A stretch of DNA of 64,000 nt from Trichocoleus sp. FACHB-40 (GCF_014695915.1 NZ_JACJPF010000078.1:1-64000), one strand, 5' to 3'. Numbered from the stretch's first letter, positions 35,377 through 44,387 are shown. The notes: generated by a model from the letters alone, not told the origin. Translations and numbers: made by a program.

Positions 35377-36432
35377 GTGGTTAAAGTTCCCACAATTTGT
35401 CAGCAGGAACAGCGCCCTGATTCTCCAAGTATACGTACGCTAATGGATGCTTTTGTTCTGGTCGTTGGAGGCGATGCCTTTATTGCCACGTTTCTCAAGC
35501 GGATTAGCGATTTAACCGCTCTCCAGGTGGAGGCACTCTCTCAGATGGATGAGGTGATGCCGATGCTTGAGAACCGGCTGCCTCATGTTGTAATTGTGCA
35601 GGCACGCTTTGAAGGCAGTCTGGAATTATGTTGTCAGATCAAACAACAAACTCAGGTTTCTGGAATTTACTGCATCCTTGTAGAAGATCGTCCCCAGATT
35701 ACCCGCGAACGGACGCTCTGGGATCGACAAGGGGAAATGGCGCTTTCTTGCGAAGCTTTGGAAAAGGGGGCAGATGCTTATTTGCAAATTGCTCCTGTCA
35801 GAAGAAAAAGTGCAGCCCTTGCACTAAAAGAGATGCAGTTGCAAAATCGCTTGCTGGTGGCGCAAATTCAGGCGGGATTACGGAAGGTGCAAAACTATCG
35901 CCAGTTGATGCGAACTAACGATTTGTTGTCAACAATGGCGCTGGCTGACCCTTTGACGGAATTAAATAATCGTCGGGCTTTAGAATGGGAGTTGCCCCGA
36001 CAAGTTCAAAATGCTCGTATTCGCTTACTTCCGCTAAGCTTAGTTATTTTAGATGTGGACTTTTTTAAGTCTATTAATGATAACTACGGACATTTGGTGG
36101 GCGATCGCGTTCTCCAACTTCTCTCCGCCCGTCTGCGGTACAATTTGCGCTTTCAAGACACTCTCTTTCGCTACGGGGGTGAGGAATTTGTCGTTATTCT
36201 CAGCAACACAGATGTCCAAGAAGCTCCTATGGTAGCTCACCGCCTGCGTCGTCTGATCGGCGACCAACCTTTCAGTATTAATCCCACAACGGCGCTGAAT
36301 ATTACTATCAGCTTGGGATCAAGCACTCTCAATGATGCGGACGATCCTAAAGGTGTGAGTTTGCTACAACGCGCCGACGAAAATCTGTTGCAAGCTAAAT
36401 CTGATGGTCGCAACCGAGTTGTGAGTGAGTAA
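35377..36432 (+). CDS. diguanylate cyclase with degenerate receiver-like domain, 351 aa
   Basis: The C-terminal GGDEF domain (about 175-345) makes cyclic di-GMP. It has the substrate motif VILDVDFFKSINDNYGH, the active-site RYGGEEF, and an inhibitory RxxD site (RFQD) five residues before it. The N-terminal ~130 residues (FVLVVGGDAFIATFLKRI and LPHVVIVQARFEG) look like a response-regulator receiver. The phosphoacceptor Asp position appears to be Gln, so it is likely a pseudo-receiver. A helix then couples to GGDEF. GTG at 35377 or ATG at 35443 (MDAFVLVVGG) may be the start; neither has a clear ribosome site. No cognate kinase is adjacent. Confidence 0.9.
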   Translation: MVKVPTICQQEQRPDSPSIRTLMDAFVLVVGGDAFIATFLKRISDLTALQVEALSQMDEVMPMLENRLPHVVIVQARFEGSLELCCQIKQQTQVSGIYCILVEDRPQITRERTLWDRQGEMALSCEALEKGADAYLQIAPVRRKSAALALKEMQLQNRLLVAQIQAGLRKVQNYRQLMRTNDLLSTMALADPLTELNNRRALEWELPRQVQNARIRLLPLSLVILDVDFFKSINDNYGHLVGDRVLQLLSARLRYNLRFQDTLFRYGGEEFVVILSNTDVQEAPMVAHRLRRLIGDQPFSINPTTALNITISLGSSTLNDADDPKGVSLLQRADENLLQAKSDGRNRVVSE

Positions 36433-36612
36433 AATAAATTTTACTCACTACTAGCTGGTGCTGAGCCGGGTATGATTTAATTTTGAAAACTTGTTAAGTA
36501 GAAAATATTAGTAGATATTTCTTCCTTATCAACTTCATACTACCAGAAAAATATAGTAAAGTCTAGCAAGTTAGAAAAAAAAATTTAGTGATTAATTATT
36601 AACAACAGACAA

Positions 36613-37299
36613 CTAACTACTAACAAGATGTTGCCCAATCACCTGATAGCAATCTTCCACGGAGGCGCGTTGTTCCATTGCAGTTACCAACGCTTGATAA
36701 GCGTGAGAGTTTTCCTCAAGCAAGGTACGTGCTTGTAAAGCACTGGCACGCTCTTTTTGCTCTTGGTTGCTGACGGGAATTCCCAACTGTGTCAAAGTAT
36801 ATCTGATTTTCTGGCGATCTTCCGCGCCTCCCTCTGCACTGCCATAAACTATAGTTTCGGCGGCGATACCAGCCATCCAGACGGTGCAGAAGCGATCTAG
36901 GATAACTTGCATTTCCCAAGGTGAGGGGAAGTCTTGCTGCAATTTCTGGGTATCAAATGTCACTCCTCCAAGTCCGGAAATTCCTTGTCGGAAGGTTTCC
37001 CAGGCGCTGAGGGTGTAACCTGTGATCGGAATTTCGAGTAAGTAAGCGACGAGGAAGTGTCCGGCTTCGTGGCGCAGGATGCGATCGCGATGTTGGGGAT
37101 TTTTCCCGGCTAACAAATCCAAAAAGATTGTACCAGCTTTACCTTGAAAGGTGAGGGTGTCGAGGGTGAAAAGCCCCATGATGCCAAAAGTAGCGATCGC
37201 GGGGATTGCTGGTGATATGTTAAACATTGGCCCCAGCAGACTAGAAAGCGTAATTGCAAAGACACCAATGGCAATTAAATTTAGGGCGGTTTGCTGCAT
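36613..37299 (-). CDS. FtsH-like (M41) zinc peptidase without AAA domain, 228 aa
   Basis: Two N-terminal membrane helices (about 5-22 and 27-50) precede a peptidase domain with the zinc motif HEAGH (about 77-81) inside RILRHEAGHFLVAYLLEIP. A third-ligand region, AGIAAETIVYGSAEGGAEDR (about 144-163), matches the FtsH pattern of an acidic residue after AAE-IVFG. The ATPase module is absent, so it is a stand-alone M41-like protease or a chaperone derived from one. Similar proteins occur in plastids. It starts 3 bp after the stop of the M15 peptidase gene on the same strand, so the two form an operon. Confidence 0.85.
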   Translation of the reverse strand: MQQTALNLIAIGVFAITLSSLLGPMFNISPAIPAIATFGIMGLFTLDTLTFQGKAGTIFLDLLAGKNPQHRDRILRHEAGHFLVAYLLEIPITGYTLSAWETFRQGISGLGGVTFDTQKLQQDFPSPWEMQVILDRFCTVWMAGIAAETIVYGSAEGGAEDRQKIRYTLTQLGIPVSNQEQKERASALQARTLLEENSHAYQALVTAMEQRASVEDCYQVIGQHLVSS

Positions 37300-37302
37300 T
37301 TT

Positions 37303-38178
37303 TTAGGGGCTGGGGACTGGGTAGGAGGAACTGGGAACTGAAAACTGGAGAGTCGGGACTGGGGAAGGATTAGTTAATTCTGATTGCTGAGTGTTTTCGG
37401 AATTTTTGGCTTTGTAGAATGTTTCTAAGCTGTGGCTATCACCAACAAAGCGCCAGTGCCAAGGCTCATAACTAACACCTTGGGGATTATTTTTGGGAAA
37501 CGATATTTCAAAGCTATAGTAAGGGGCATTTTTCACAAGCCACTTGAAGGCAGCTGTATTTTCAAATCTGGGGCTGAGATTTGTTGCCGGAACGTTTCCG
37601 TCCCCAATGTCTACCGCGTAGCCAGTATGATGTTCGCTGTAGCCTGGAGGCGCACTGACTTTAGCTCGTTCGCTAGCTGACTGTCCCCGTTGCGCTTTGG
37701 TATCAAAAAATAAGTGCTTCTGCTCATCAATAGAGCGGAAACCGGAAATTGGAACTATATTAACACCCGACGCTCGTGCTGCTGCTACCATTGCTTGAAA
37801 TTGTTTAGCAGCAGCTTTACGCATTTTCAGGCGACCATTAAATGAAATTGGTTGCAGTTCTGAGGCGGGTGCTTCCGAGTAAGAAAAGTGCCCAAAGATG
37901 GTTGCTTGGGGTGTTGCTGTGGGCGTTGGACTGGTTTGAGTGGGATTCGGTTGGGAAGTTGACGCACTCGACTGGGGTGTGGGACGAGGTAAGAAAATAC
38001 CCACAAGCAAAGCGATCGCTCCTAATCCTAGCAAACCGCCAAGTAGTAGTATCGGCTTAAATCGTCGCCGACGTTTAATTTTAGGTGTATCCCGCAACGC
38101 CTCTGGAATATCGTCTATCGGCGGTACTGAGGTTTCTGGGGGTTTTCCAGGTATACCCGCGTTATCCAAAACAGCCAC
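37303..38178 (-). CDS. membrane-anchored M15 D,D-carboxypeptidase (VanY/DacB-like), 291 aa
   Basis: A cytosolic tail (1-42), one transmembrane helix (about 43-65) and a Pro/Thr/Ser linker (about 66-95) lead to the peptidase domain in the periplasm (about 105-255). Zinc motifs SEHHTGYAVDIGD (about 180-192) and EPWHWRFVG (about 236-244), and GFRSIDEQKHLF, mark peptidase family M15B, which trims D-Ala-D-Ala ends of peptidoglycan. The last 20 residues or so (SPVPTLQFSVPSSSYPVPSP) are encoded by GGGGACT-type heptamer repeats at 37305-37368, an added low-complexity tail. Operon with the M41-like gene downstream. Confidence 0.92.
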   Translation of the reverse strand: MAVLDNAGIPGKPPETSVPPIDDIPEALRDTPKIKRRRRFKPILLLGGLLGLGAIALLVGIFLPRPTPQSSASTSQPNPTQTSPTPTATPQATIFGHFSYSEAPASELQPISFNGRLKMRKAAAKQFQAMVAAARASGVNIVPISGFRSIDEQKHLFFDTKAQRGQSASERAKVSAPPGYSEHHTGYAVDIGDGNVPATNLSPRFENTAAFKWLVKNAPYYSFEISFPKNNPQGVSYEPWHWRFVGDSHSLETFYKAKNSENTQQSELTNPSPVPTLQFSVPSSSYPVPSP

Positions 38179-38409
38179 TCCTATTAATTTTTAGTGGTTA
38201 ATTTTTAGAATCACAACAGCAGTGAGACTGAACTTTAGTTATATCAACCAAAATCCCGTCTCTACAGGAATTTTAAACGCACGTCGGTCTATCAACATCT
38301 GTTGTGTATTCCCTTCTTCATCTTGAAGCGTGATGCTTAACATAAATAGAGACTGGCAAAGTAGCATACAGGTGCCAGTCTACTACTATTGTTTACAACT
38401 CAGGAAATC

Positions 38410-39441
38410 ATGCCCCCTCTAGTAACTCAGCTTTTAGAACTTTATCTTCGGCTGGGTGGCAGTGTCCTGCTGGGATGGATTTTAGGTCGTCAACTTCCCA
38501 AAGTGGTTCCGGCATATTTAGGCAAATTTCTCTTTTGGATTGGCGTACCGATCAGCATTTTTGCCTTTCTGCGCCACGCCGATTTATCCGGGCCAATTTG
38601 GATTGCATCGGTCGCCGCTTGGGTGGCTATTTTCTTCGGGGCTGGCTTAGCTTGGATCTGGATTGCCTTGCAAGGGAGGAAAGAAGGGATTGGGGACTGG
38701 GGACGGTTGACTGGGGGACAGAATAATGCACATATTTCTTCCGGTTCACTTAATCCCCAATCCCCAATCCCTAATACCCAATCCCTTCTTTGGAGTAAAC
38801 CAACTCAGGGAAGTTTCCTGTTAGCCTCAATGGTCGGTAATACTGGGTATCTGGGTTATCCGGTGACGCTGGCTTTGGTGGGTTCGCAATACTTTGGCTG
38901 GGCATTATTCTACGATTTGCTTGGTACTACGTTAGGGGCTTACGGCTTGGGTGTTGTCTTGGCTGCACGTTTTGGGATGGGGGCGCAAAGTCACTGGAAA
39001 ATTCTTCAGGCTGTGGTGATTAATCCGGCATTGTGGAGTTTTGCCTTGGGGTTGATTTTCCGCAACTTGCCGTTATCTAACCCTATCGAGGAGAGTTTGC
39101 GGTTGTGCGGTTGGGGTGCAGTGGCTTTGTCTCTGGTATTAATTGGAATGCGCCTGAGTCAGCTTTCTGACTGGGATAGTCTAGCGCAGGCTGGGGTCAG
39201 TTTGGGGATTAAAATGCTCCTGGTGCCAATGCTGTTGGGTATTGGATTATTGCTGTTGGGTGTAAGTGGTTCGCCTCTGTTGGTCATTGTTTTACAAATG
39301 GCTATGCCTCCAGCTTTTGCTACTCTGATTCTGGCGGAAGCTTACGATCTTGACCGCAATTTGACGGTGACAGCTTTGGCTGTGGGATCTACAGGTTTGC
39401 TTTTTACTCTGCCAGTTTGGTTGTTGTTGTTTGGTCGGTAG
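38410..39441 (+). CDS. AEC family permease (auxin efflux carrier type), 343 aa
   Basis: The ATG at 38410 follows CAGGAAATC. The upstream TTG start (38389) is unlikely. About nine to ten transmembrane helices, including FLFWIGVPISIFAFLRHAD (about 40-58), MVGNTGYLGYPVTLALVG and QMAMPPAFATLILAEAYDLD, are typical of the AEC family (PF03547). A cytosolic loop after the third helix (about 93-135) is expanded and encoded by heptamer repeats (38685-38790), giving DWGRLTGGQ and [11 protein letters not shown]. Substrate unknown. The 3' end overlaps the phosphatase gene on the other strand by 100 bp. Confidence 0.88.
   Translation: MPPLVTQLLELYLRLGGSVLLGWILGRQLPKVVPAYLGKFLFWIGVPISIFAFLRHADLSGPIWIASVAAWVAIFFGAGLAWIWIALQGRKEGIGDWGRLTGGQNNAHISSGSLNPQSPIPNTQSLLWSKPTQGSFLLASMVGNTGYLGYPVTLALVGSQYFGWALFYDLLGTTLGAYGLGVVLAARFGMGAQSHWKILQAVVINPALWSFALGLIFRNLPLSNPIEESLRLCGWGAVALSLVLIGMRLSQLSDWDSLAQAGVSLGIKMLLVPMLLGIGLLLLGVSGSPLLVIVLQMAMPPAFATLILAEAYDLDRNLTVTALAVGSTGLLFTLPVWLLLFGR
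38685..38790. repeat. heptamer repeats inside the AEC permease gene
   Basis: GGGATTGGGGACTGGGG units (38688-38726) and the opposite orientation CCCCAATCCCCAATCC (38751-38785) lie in frame in the coding sequence. The two halves can pair as a hairpin. Confidence 0.85.
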
Positions 39442-39971
39442 TTAGTTGTCATTAGTTTAATCAGCCACCTTAACAGGGGTAGTGTGCGGGGTAAGGGGTT
39501 AGGGGTAGGGAGAGAAAAAGGCTCAACTTGGAGTAACTCCAATAAAAGATTGAGTGCAAAGTCGATTTCAGCAGCACATTGCCGATAGGTGGATAAGGAT
39601 TTGCCAACGGGATCGCTAATATCTAAGGAATTTTGCGATCGCACAAATTCTTTGAGGGTGAAAGTTTTGGCGATAATTTCGGGAAATATAGCGATCGCTA
39701 CATTTTTATGAAACCTGGTCATTGTCAGCACCAAATCTGCCCACTCGATTAGTTCTGCATTTATCCCCACTGGTTCGCGATCGCACTCAATACCGTATGA
39801 CAACACGGTTACAGCATGGGGCGACACTGGAAAACTCTTAAATTTATGAAGTCCCGCCGATCGCACCTCAATTTCACACCTTTGCCTCAGTTCCCCAACC
39901 TTTTTCCGAAATAGCTCTTCTGCCATCGGGCTACGACAAGTGTTTCCAGTACAAACAAATAGAACTCGCAT
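39342..39971 (-). CDS. low-molecular-weight protein tyrosine phosphatase family protein, 209 aa
   Basis: The N-terminal MRVLFVCTGNTCRSPMAEE holds the CX5R phosphatase loop (Cys7 to Arg13), and the general-acid motif SDP occurs near residue 120. The fold covers about 150 residues. The remaining 55 (from about PFSLPTPNPLPRTLP) are unconserved, basic and proline-rich, and overlap the AEC gene antisense. The true protein may be processed or this tail may be a read-through extension created by loss of an earlier stop. It likely dephosphorylates tyrosine on exopolysaccharide kinases or arsenate-type substrates; ArsC-like function is less likely. Confidence 0.88.
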   Translation of the reverse strand: MRVLFVCTGNTCRSPMAEELFRKKVGELRQRCEIEVRSAGLHKFKSFPVSPHAVTVLSYGIECDREPVGINAELIEWADLVLTMTRFHKNVAIAIFPEIIAKTFTLKEFVRSQNSLDISDPVGKSLSTYRQCAAEIDFALNLLLELLQVEPFSLPTPNPLPRTLPLLRWLIKLMTTNYRPNNNNQTGRVKSKPVDPTAKAVTVKLRSRS

Positions 39972-40428
39972 CTTAGAAGTGAGTGGAACAATGGTTTATG
40001 CCACTATGCTACGACTGATGCTCCCATCCCCTGACTTGTTAAATAAATCAACTATAAATTATTAGTATAAGAAATATTTTTCTTGGACTCTGTTTTGATA
40101 TTTTTATATCTGTCAGGAAACCTCAACAATTATATTGAGAATCATTTTTAATAAATTAACGCATTCACGATGTTTCAGGGCTTGCTTAATTTATTTCAGT
40201 TTGCTAAGCTAATCAAATTATTTTATAATCCCTATTCTATGATTAACACTATTACCGACAGGAATTCAATTATAACTATAGTAACCTAAAGCCCTTGAAA
40301 TATCGTAGAAATTGCCTGCTCAAACCGAAAATTTTCCAATAAATTTTTCCGTGCCGAATTAGAACCCTCTCAGAGAGGGCTGTTGACAAATACAATTAGT
40401 TGTGCAGTAGTCTTTTAAAAGCTAATAG
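39972..40428. other. AT-rich intergenic region
   Basis: About 460 bp, no gene. TGAGAATCATTTTTA near 40136-40150 resembles a Fur-family box (12 of 15 positions of TGATAATCATTATCA). A small hairpin, CCCTCTCAGAGAGGG, lies at 40365-40379. The end has TTAGCAA-like heptamers (from 40420). The Fur-like site is far from any start codon and remains weak. Confidence 0.35.
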
Positions 40429-40956
40429 CTACTCGCTAACTGCTAATTGCTGATAATTCGCCGCCAACTCAGCTGGACTAATTTGCTCGTATTTTTCAAA
40501 AGGCTGGTGAATCCAGGGGTCGTCTGGGAGATAGTCGGCGTAGTAGTCAGGCTCCATGACCGAGCAAGCTTTCCACCAGATGACGGCGGTGCGAATTTCC
40601 TCAACATCAGCGGCAAAGTGCTGCTTCAGCCAGGGGATAGTTTCCCGGAGAGTGACACCAGAATCTACTAAGTCATCGACTAAGAGGACTTTGTTGCCTA
40701 ACTTGGCGGTTGTCATCGTCAGGGTGTGGGAAAAAGTAAGAGAACCCCGGACGCGATCGCCTGGGCCACCGTAAGAAGTGGTAGCTAAAATCGCCAACGG
40801 TTTGCAGTAAATCCGCGATAAAATATCACCCACCCGCAGACCGCCCCTTGCAAGGCAGACTATCTGGTTAAACTCCCAGTGGGATTGATAAATCTTCACC
40901 GCCAACTGTTCAATCTTTTGGTGGTAATCTGACCAAGAAACGTAAAGGTCTGCCAT
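40429..40956 (-). CDS. purine-type phosphoribosyltransferase, 175 aa
   Basis: The type I PRTase fold includes FNQIVCLARGGLRVGDILSR (about 29-48) and the PRPP-binding loop VLLVDDLVDSGVTL (about 90-103). Late residues DDPWIHQPFE match the hypoxanthine/xanthine-guanine PRTase group of cyanobacteria. It converts a base and PRPP to a nucleotide for salvage. It is divergent from the GPH symporter with a 66-bp spacer, so their promoters overlap. Base specificity cannot be read with certainty. Confidence 0.9.
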   Translation of the reverse strand: MADLYVSWSDYHQKIEQLAVKIYQSHWEFNQIVCLARGGLRVGDILSRIYCKPLAILATTSYGGPGDRVRGSLTFSHTLTMTTAKLGNKVLLVDDLVDSGVTLRETIPWLKQHFAADVEEIRTAVIWWKACSVMEPDYYADYLPDDPWIHQPFEKYEQISPAELAANYQQLAVSE

Positions 40957-41022
40957 GAGGTGTGCGATTTCGATCTAATACTAAGTGGCGAGCCATTTAT
41001 TTTATTATGAGCGCAAGCCGTT

Positions 41023-42468
41023 ATGAACAATTCTTCCCCCGAACACTATCCCCAACCAACTCCTGAAAATGACAAGCTGGACTTCAAAACAAAACTGGCT
41101 TATGGTGCAGGGGATTTAGGCCCAGCGATTACTGCCAATATTGCCGTATTTTTTCTGCTAATTTTCTTTACTAATGTCGCTGGTATCCCGGCGGGGTTGG
41201 CGGGTAGCATTCTGCTGATTGGGAAAATCTGGGATGCGGTTAACGATCCTTTTGTGGGGGTGTTGACGGACAAAACGAAATCTCGTCGTTGGGGTCGTCG
41301 TCTTCCCTGGATATTTTATGGAGCTATTCCTTTTGGAATATTCTTTTTTTTACAGTGGCTTGTACCGCGATTTAGCGGCGAACCAACGGTTCAAATGTGG
41401 GGGTTGTTTTGGTATTACGTGGCGATTGGGGTATTGTCTCAGGTCTTTTACACCGTTGTGAATTTACCTTATACCGCACTTACTCCAGAACTAACTCAAG
41501 ATTACAACGAACGCACCAGTCTTAATAGCTTTCGCTTTACTTTTTCCATTGGCGGTAGTATTTTATCGTTGATTTTAGCGAAAATTATTTTTGAGAACAT
41601 TGCTGACCGCCAGCAACAGTATCTCGTTTTAGCGGCAGTTTGTACAGTGGTTTCGGTTTTATCATTATATTGGTGCGTTTTCGGAATACGCGATCGCGTC
41701 ATGTTTTTTGAACGAAGACGCATTGAAACTGAACAACCAGCATCTCTCCCAATTGGCGAACAGCTAAAAATCGTTTTCAGCAACCGCGCTTTTCTCTTTG
41801 TTATCGGTATCTATCTTTGTTCCTGGTTAGCTGTACAGTTGACAGCCAGCGTTATTCCCTACTTTGTCGTCAACTGGATGCGCCTCAAAGAATCAGATGT
41901 CCCAAGTGTGCTTATTGGGGTTCAAGGTACCGCCCTTTTAATGCTATTTGTCTGGAGTGCTTTGAGTAAGCGATTTGGTAAAAAAGCTGTTTATTTTATG
42001 GGAATGAGCGTATGGATAATAGCACAAGTGGGACTTTTTTCCTTACAGCCCAATCAAATAGGTTTGATGTACCTTTTAGCGGTAATGGCAGGTTTCGGTA
42101 TTTCCACAGCTTATCTCATCCCTTGGTCGATGATGCCAGATGTGATAGAACTCGATGAACTACAAACCGGACAGCGCCGCGAAGGGATTTTTTATGGTTT
42201 CATGGTTTTGCTGCAAAAATTCGGTTTAGCCTTCGGCTTGTTTTTGGTGGGAATGGCTTTAGAAACATCTGGCTTTAAAGAAGCTGTTCCGGGACAAAGT
42301 ATGCTTCCAGTACAACCAGATTCGGCGCTACAAGCTATCCGCTTTGCTGTTGGCCCTCTACCCATGATTTTTTTGATTTGTGGCTTAGTTTTGGCGTATT
42401 TTTATCCGATTACCCGCGAAGTTCACGCAGAAATCTTGCTGAAGCTGAAAGAACGCAAAAAAAGTTAG
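41023..42468 (+). CDS. GPH-family sugar:cation symporter, 481 aa
   Basis: A 12-helix MFS transporter of the glycoside-pentoside-hexuronide class. The N-terminal KLAYGAGDLGPAI (about 25-37) and the loop IWDAVNDPFVGVLTDKTKSR-WGRR (about 70-93), with the family's conserved DP-hGhhhD, are diagnostic. YTALTPELTQDYNERTSLNS (about 152-171) is the conserved central signature, and PDVIELDELQTGQRREGIFY lies near residues 370-390. It imports a sugar, or a related osmolyte, with Na+ or H+. Substrate unknown. No sugar enzymes are nearby. Confidence 0.92.
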   Translation: MNNSSPEHYPQPTPENDKLDFKTKLAYGAGDLGPAITANIAVFFLLIFFTNVAGIPAGLAGSILLIGKIWDAVNDPFVGVLTDKTKSRRWGRRLPWIFYGAIPFGIFFFLQWLVPRFSGEPTVQMWGLFWYYVAIGVLSQVFYTVVNLPYTALTPELTQDYNERTSLNSFRFTFSIGGSILSLILAKIIFENIADRQQQYLVLAAVCTVVSVLSLYWCVFGIRDRVMFFERRRIETEQPASLPIGEQLKIVFSNRAFLFVIGIYLCSWLAVQLTASVIPYFVVNWMRLKESDVPSVLIGVQGTALLMLFVWSALSKRFGKKAVYFMGMSVWIIAQVGLFSLQPNQIGLMYLLAVMAGFGISTAYLIPWSMMPDVIELDELQTGQRREGIFYGFMVLLQKFGLAFGLFLVGMALETSGFKEAVPGQSMLPVQPDSALQAIRFAVGPLPMIFLICGLVLAYFYPITREVHAEILLKLKERKKS

Positions 42469-42843
42469 TAGATAATTGCTAATACCTCGTTTCCAGCCGT
42501 TGGCTAGGAACTCATTCTAGCCCCCTTACACCCAAAAAACTTACAGACAATATGAGGCGGTCGCCTTAGTTTCCGGCTGGGAATGCGGGAGGCTAGGAAA
42601 GGGAAAATTTTTTATTTCAACTACTAGACTTTACTTTATTTTCTCTGATACAATAATCTCGATAAGGAAGAAGTATCTCGCAATATTTTATTAAATAATA
42701 TTTCTATTATTTAATCTAGACAGCTCAAAAAGTTAGCTGCGATACAAATTAAAAACTTTTTTGAAACTTTTTAATCCTTGCACTGAGTATCAGCATCATC
42801 GATTAAGCTAAAAACTAATCGAAAGATAGCTAATCCCTACAAA
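42469..42843. repeat. intergenic region with GGCGGTCGCC palindrome family
   Basis: At 42485-42600 several arms (ctcgtttccagccgttggct, aggaactcattctagccccc, gaggcggtcgcc, ttccggctgggaatgcggga) form an imperfect cruciform-like block. It is related to 10966-10993 and 14401-14445. The rest (42600-42843) is AT-rich and likely holds the promoter of the ABC transporter operon. Confidence 0.55.
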
Positions 42844-43611
42844 ATGCCCCAAAATAATCACAACGTAGTTGAATTTGACAACGTTACCTACTCGGTAAAC
42901 GGACGACCCCTGATATCAAATCTCAGTTTCAGCATCCAGCAAGGTGAGACTCTGGTGTTACTGGGAAGGAGTGGCTGCGGCAAGACCACGACAATGAAGC
43001 TAATTAATGCCTTGCTGATGCCAACAAGCGGGGAAGTGAGGGTTGAAGGGATTTCGACCAGAGAATGGAACCCGATTAAGTTGCGGCGGCAAATTGGCTA
43101 CGTAATTCAAGAAACTGGCTTGTTTCCCCATTTCACCGTAGAACGGAATGTAGGATTAGTGCCTGCGCTGGAGGGATGGAAAAGCGATCGCATCCGCCAA
43201 AGAGCCTCGGAACTATTGCACCTAGTTGGCTTAGATCCCCAGAAATTTGCACCCAGATATCCCCACGAACTCTCAGGAGGACAAAGACAGCGCGTAGGCG
43301 TAGCACGCGCCTTAGCAGCAGATCCGCCAATTTTGCTAATGGACGAACCCTTCGGCGCACTAGATCCCGTCACCAGGTTGGAAATTCAGCGCGAAGTAGG
43401 TCAATTGCAACAGCAACTGAGTAAAACAATTGTCTTTGTCACCCATGACATTCAAGAAGCATTTATTTTAGCTTCCAGAATTGGTTTAATGCACGAAGGA
43501 CGCTTAGTAGTGCTGGGTACCCCAAGTGAATTTTTGCAATCAGAAGCAGACGAAGTTCGCGCCTACACTCAATGTTTGCAAGCTGGAAACCCAATTTTGG
43601 CTAATGGCTAA
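42844..43611 (+). CDS. osmoprotectant-type ABC transporter ATPase, 255 aa
   Basis: The ATPase has Walker A LLGRSGCGKTTTMK (about 38-51), signature LSGGQRQRVGVARAL (about 139-153), Walker B ILLMDEPFGALDP and FVTHDIQEA. It most resembles OpuCA/ProV glycine betaine, carnitine or choline transporters, but lacks the C-terminal CBS pair found in OpuCA. The permease and binding protein follow in the same direction with gaps of 41 and 102 bp, making a three-gene operon for compatible solute uptake. Confidence 0.92.
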   Translation: MPQNNHNVVEFDNVTYSVNGRPLISNLSFSIQQGETLVLLGRSGCGKTTTMKLINALLMPTSGEVRVEGISTREWNPIKLRRQIGYVIQETGLFPHFTVERNVGLVPALEGWKSDRIRQRASELLHLVGLDPQKFAPRYPHELSGGQRQRVGVARALAADPPILLMDEPFGALDPVTRLEIQREVGQLQQQLSKTIVFVTHDIQEAFILASRIGLMHEGRLVVLGTPSEFLQSEADEVRAYTQCLQAGNPILANG

Positions 43612-43652
43612 TTGGTGAATAATACCCATTATCTATTACCACACTTAAAATA

Positions 43653-44285
43653 ATGAATTTGAATAATTTTTTCAACTTGTATGGCGCTGAACTCTTTCAG
43701 TACACGCGGGAACATTTGTTCTTGGTAGGAGTTTCTATTGGGATTGCTATTTTGTTGGGAATTCCGCTGGGGATATTGTGTACTCGCACTAAATTCCACC
43801 AACTAATTTTAGGCTTTGCCAACGTCATGCAAACAATTCCCAGTCTGGCACTGTTTGGCTTTCTGATCCCACTGCCATTGCTAGGAGGAATTGGTGCGCG
43901 TCCAGCGATTGTTGCCCTTGTACTGTATTCCCTACTACCGATTATTCGCAACACTTACACAGGTATTATTAAAGTAGATCCAGCTATCCGCGAAGCTGGT
44001 AGAGGCATGGGAATGACAGATTGGCAGCTATTATTTCAAGTTGAGTTGCCGCTGGCTTTAGGCTTTATTTTAGCAGGTGTACGGGTGGCAACAGTAATTT
44101 GTATTGGTGTGGCGACAATTGCTGCCGTAATTGGTGCTGGTGGATTAGGACAATTTATTTTCCGAGGCGTGGCAATCTTAGATAACAATTTAATTTTAGC
44201 AGGTGCGATTCCGGCGGCTTTGATGGCGTTGCTGGCAGATTTTATATTAGGATTGGTTGAGAATATTTTAACTATAAAAAAATAA
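43653..44285 (+). CDS. osmoprotectant ABC transporter permease (OpuCB-like), 210 aa
   Basis: Six hydrophobic helices and the cytosolic coupling-helix motif EAGRGMGMTDWQLLFQVELPLALGFILAGVR, quoted here only as EAGRGMGMTDWQLLFQVELP (about 113-132), define a BPD-type permease. It has the size of OpuBB/OpuCB. Only one permease gene is present, whereas OpuC of Bacillus has two, so a homodimer is expected. It works with the ATPase upstream and the binding protein downstream. Confidence 0.92.
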   Translation: MNLNNFFNLYGAELFQYTREHLFLVGVSIGIAILLGIPLGILCTRTKFHQLILGFANVMQTIPSLALFGFLIPLPLLGGIGARPAIVALVLYSLLPIIRNTYTGIIKVDPAIREAGRGMGMTDWQLLFQVELPLALGFILAGVRVATVICIGVATIAAVIGAGGLGQFIFRGVAILDNNLILAGAIPAALMALLADFILGLVENILTIKK

Positions 44286-44387
44286 TTTTTAAGGGCGCAA
44301 AGCTCGAAAGAAAGGTACTTGTTAAATGCGAATTTTTAATTCTTATTTCTGCATTAGTTTACGTTCATTGGCGTTGAAATAAGGATT

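Noticed and set aside
40136-40150. A Fur-box-like sequence TGAGAATCATTTTTA.
   Set aside because: Three of 15 positions differ, it is about 165 bp from the nearest start codon, and no metal gene is adjacent. Kept only as a note.
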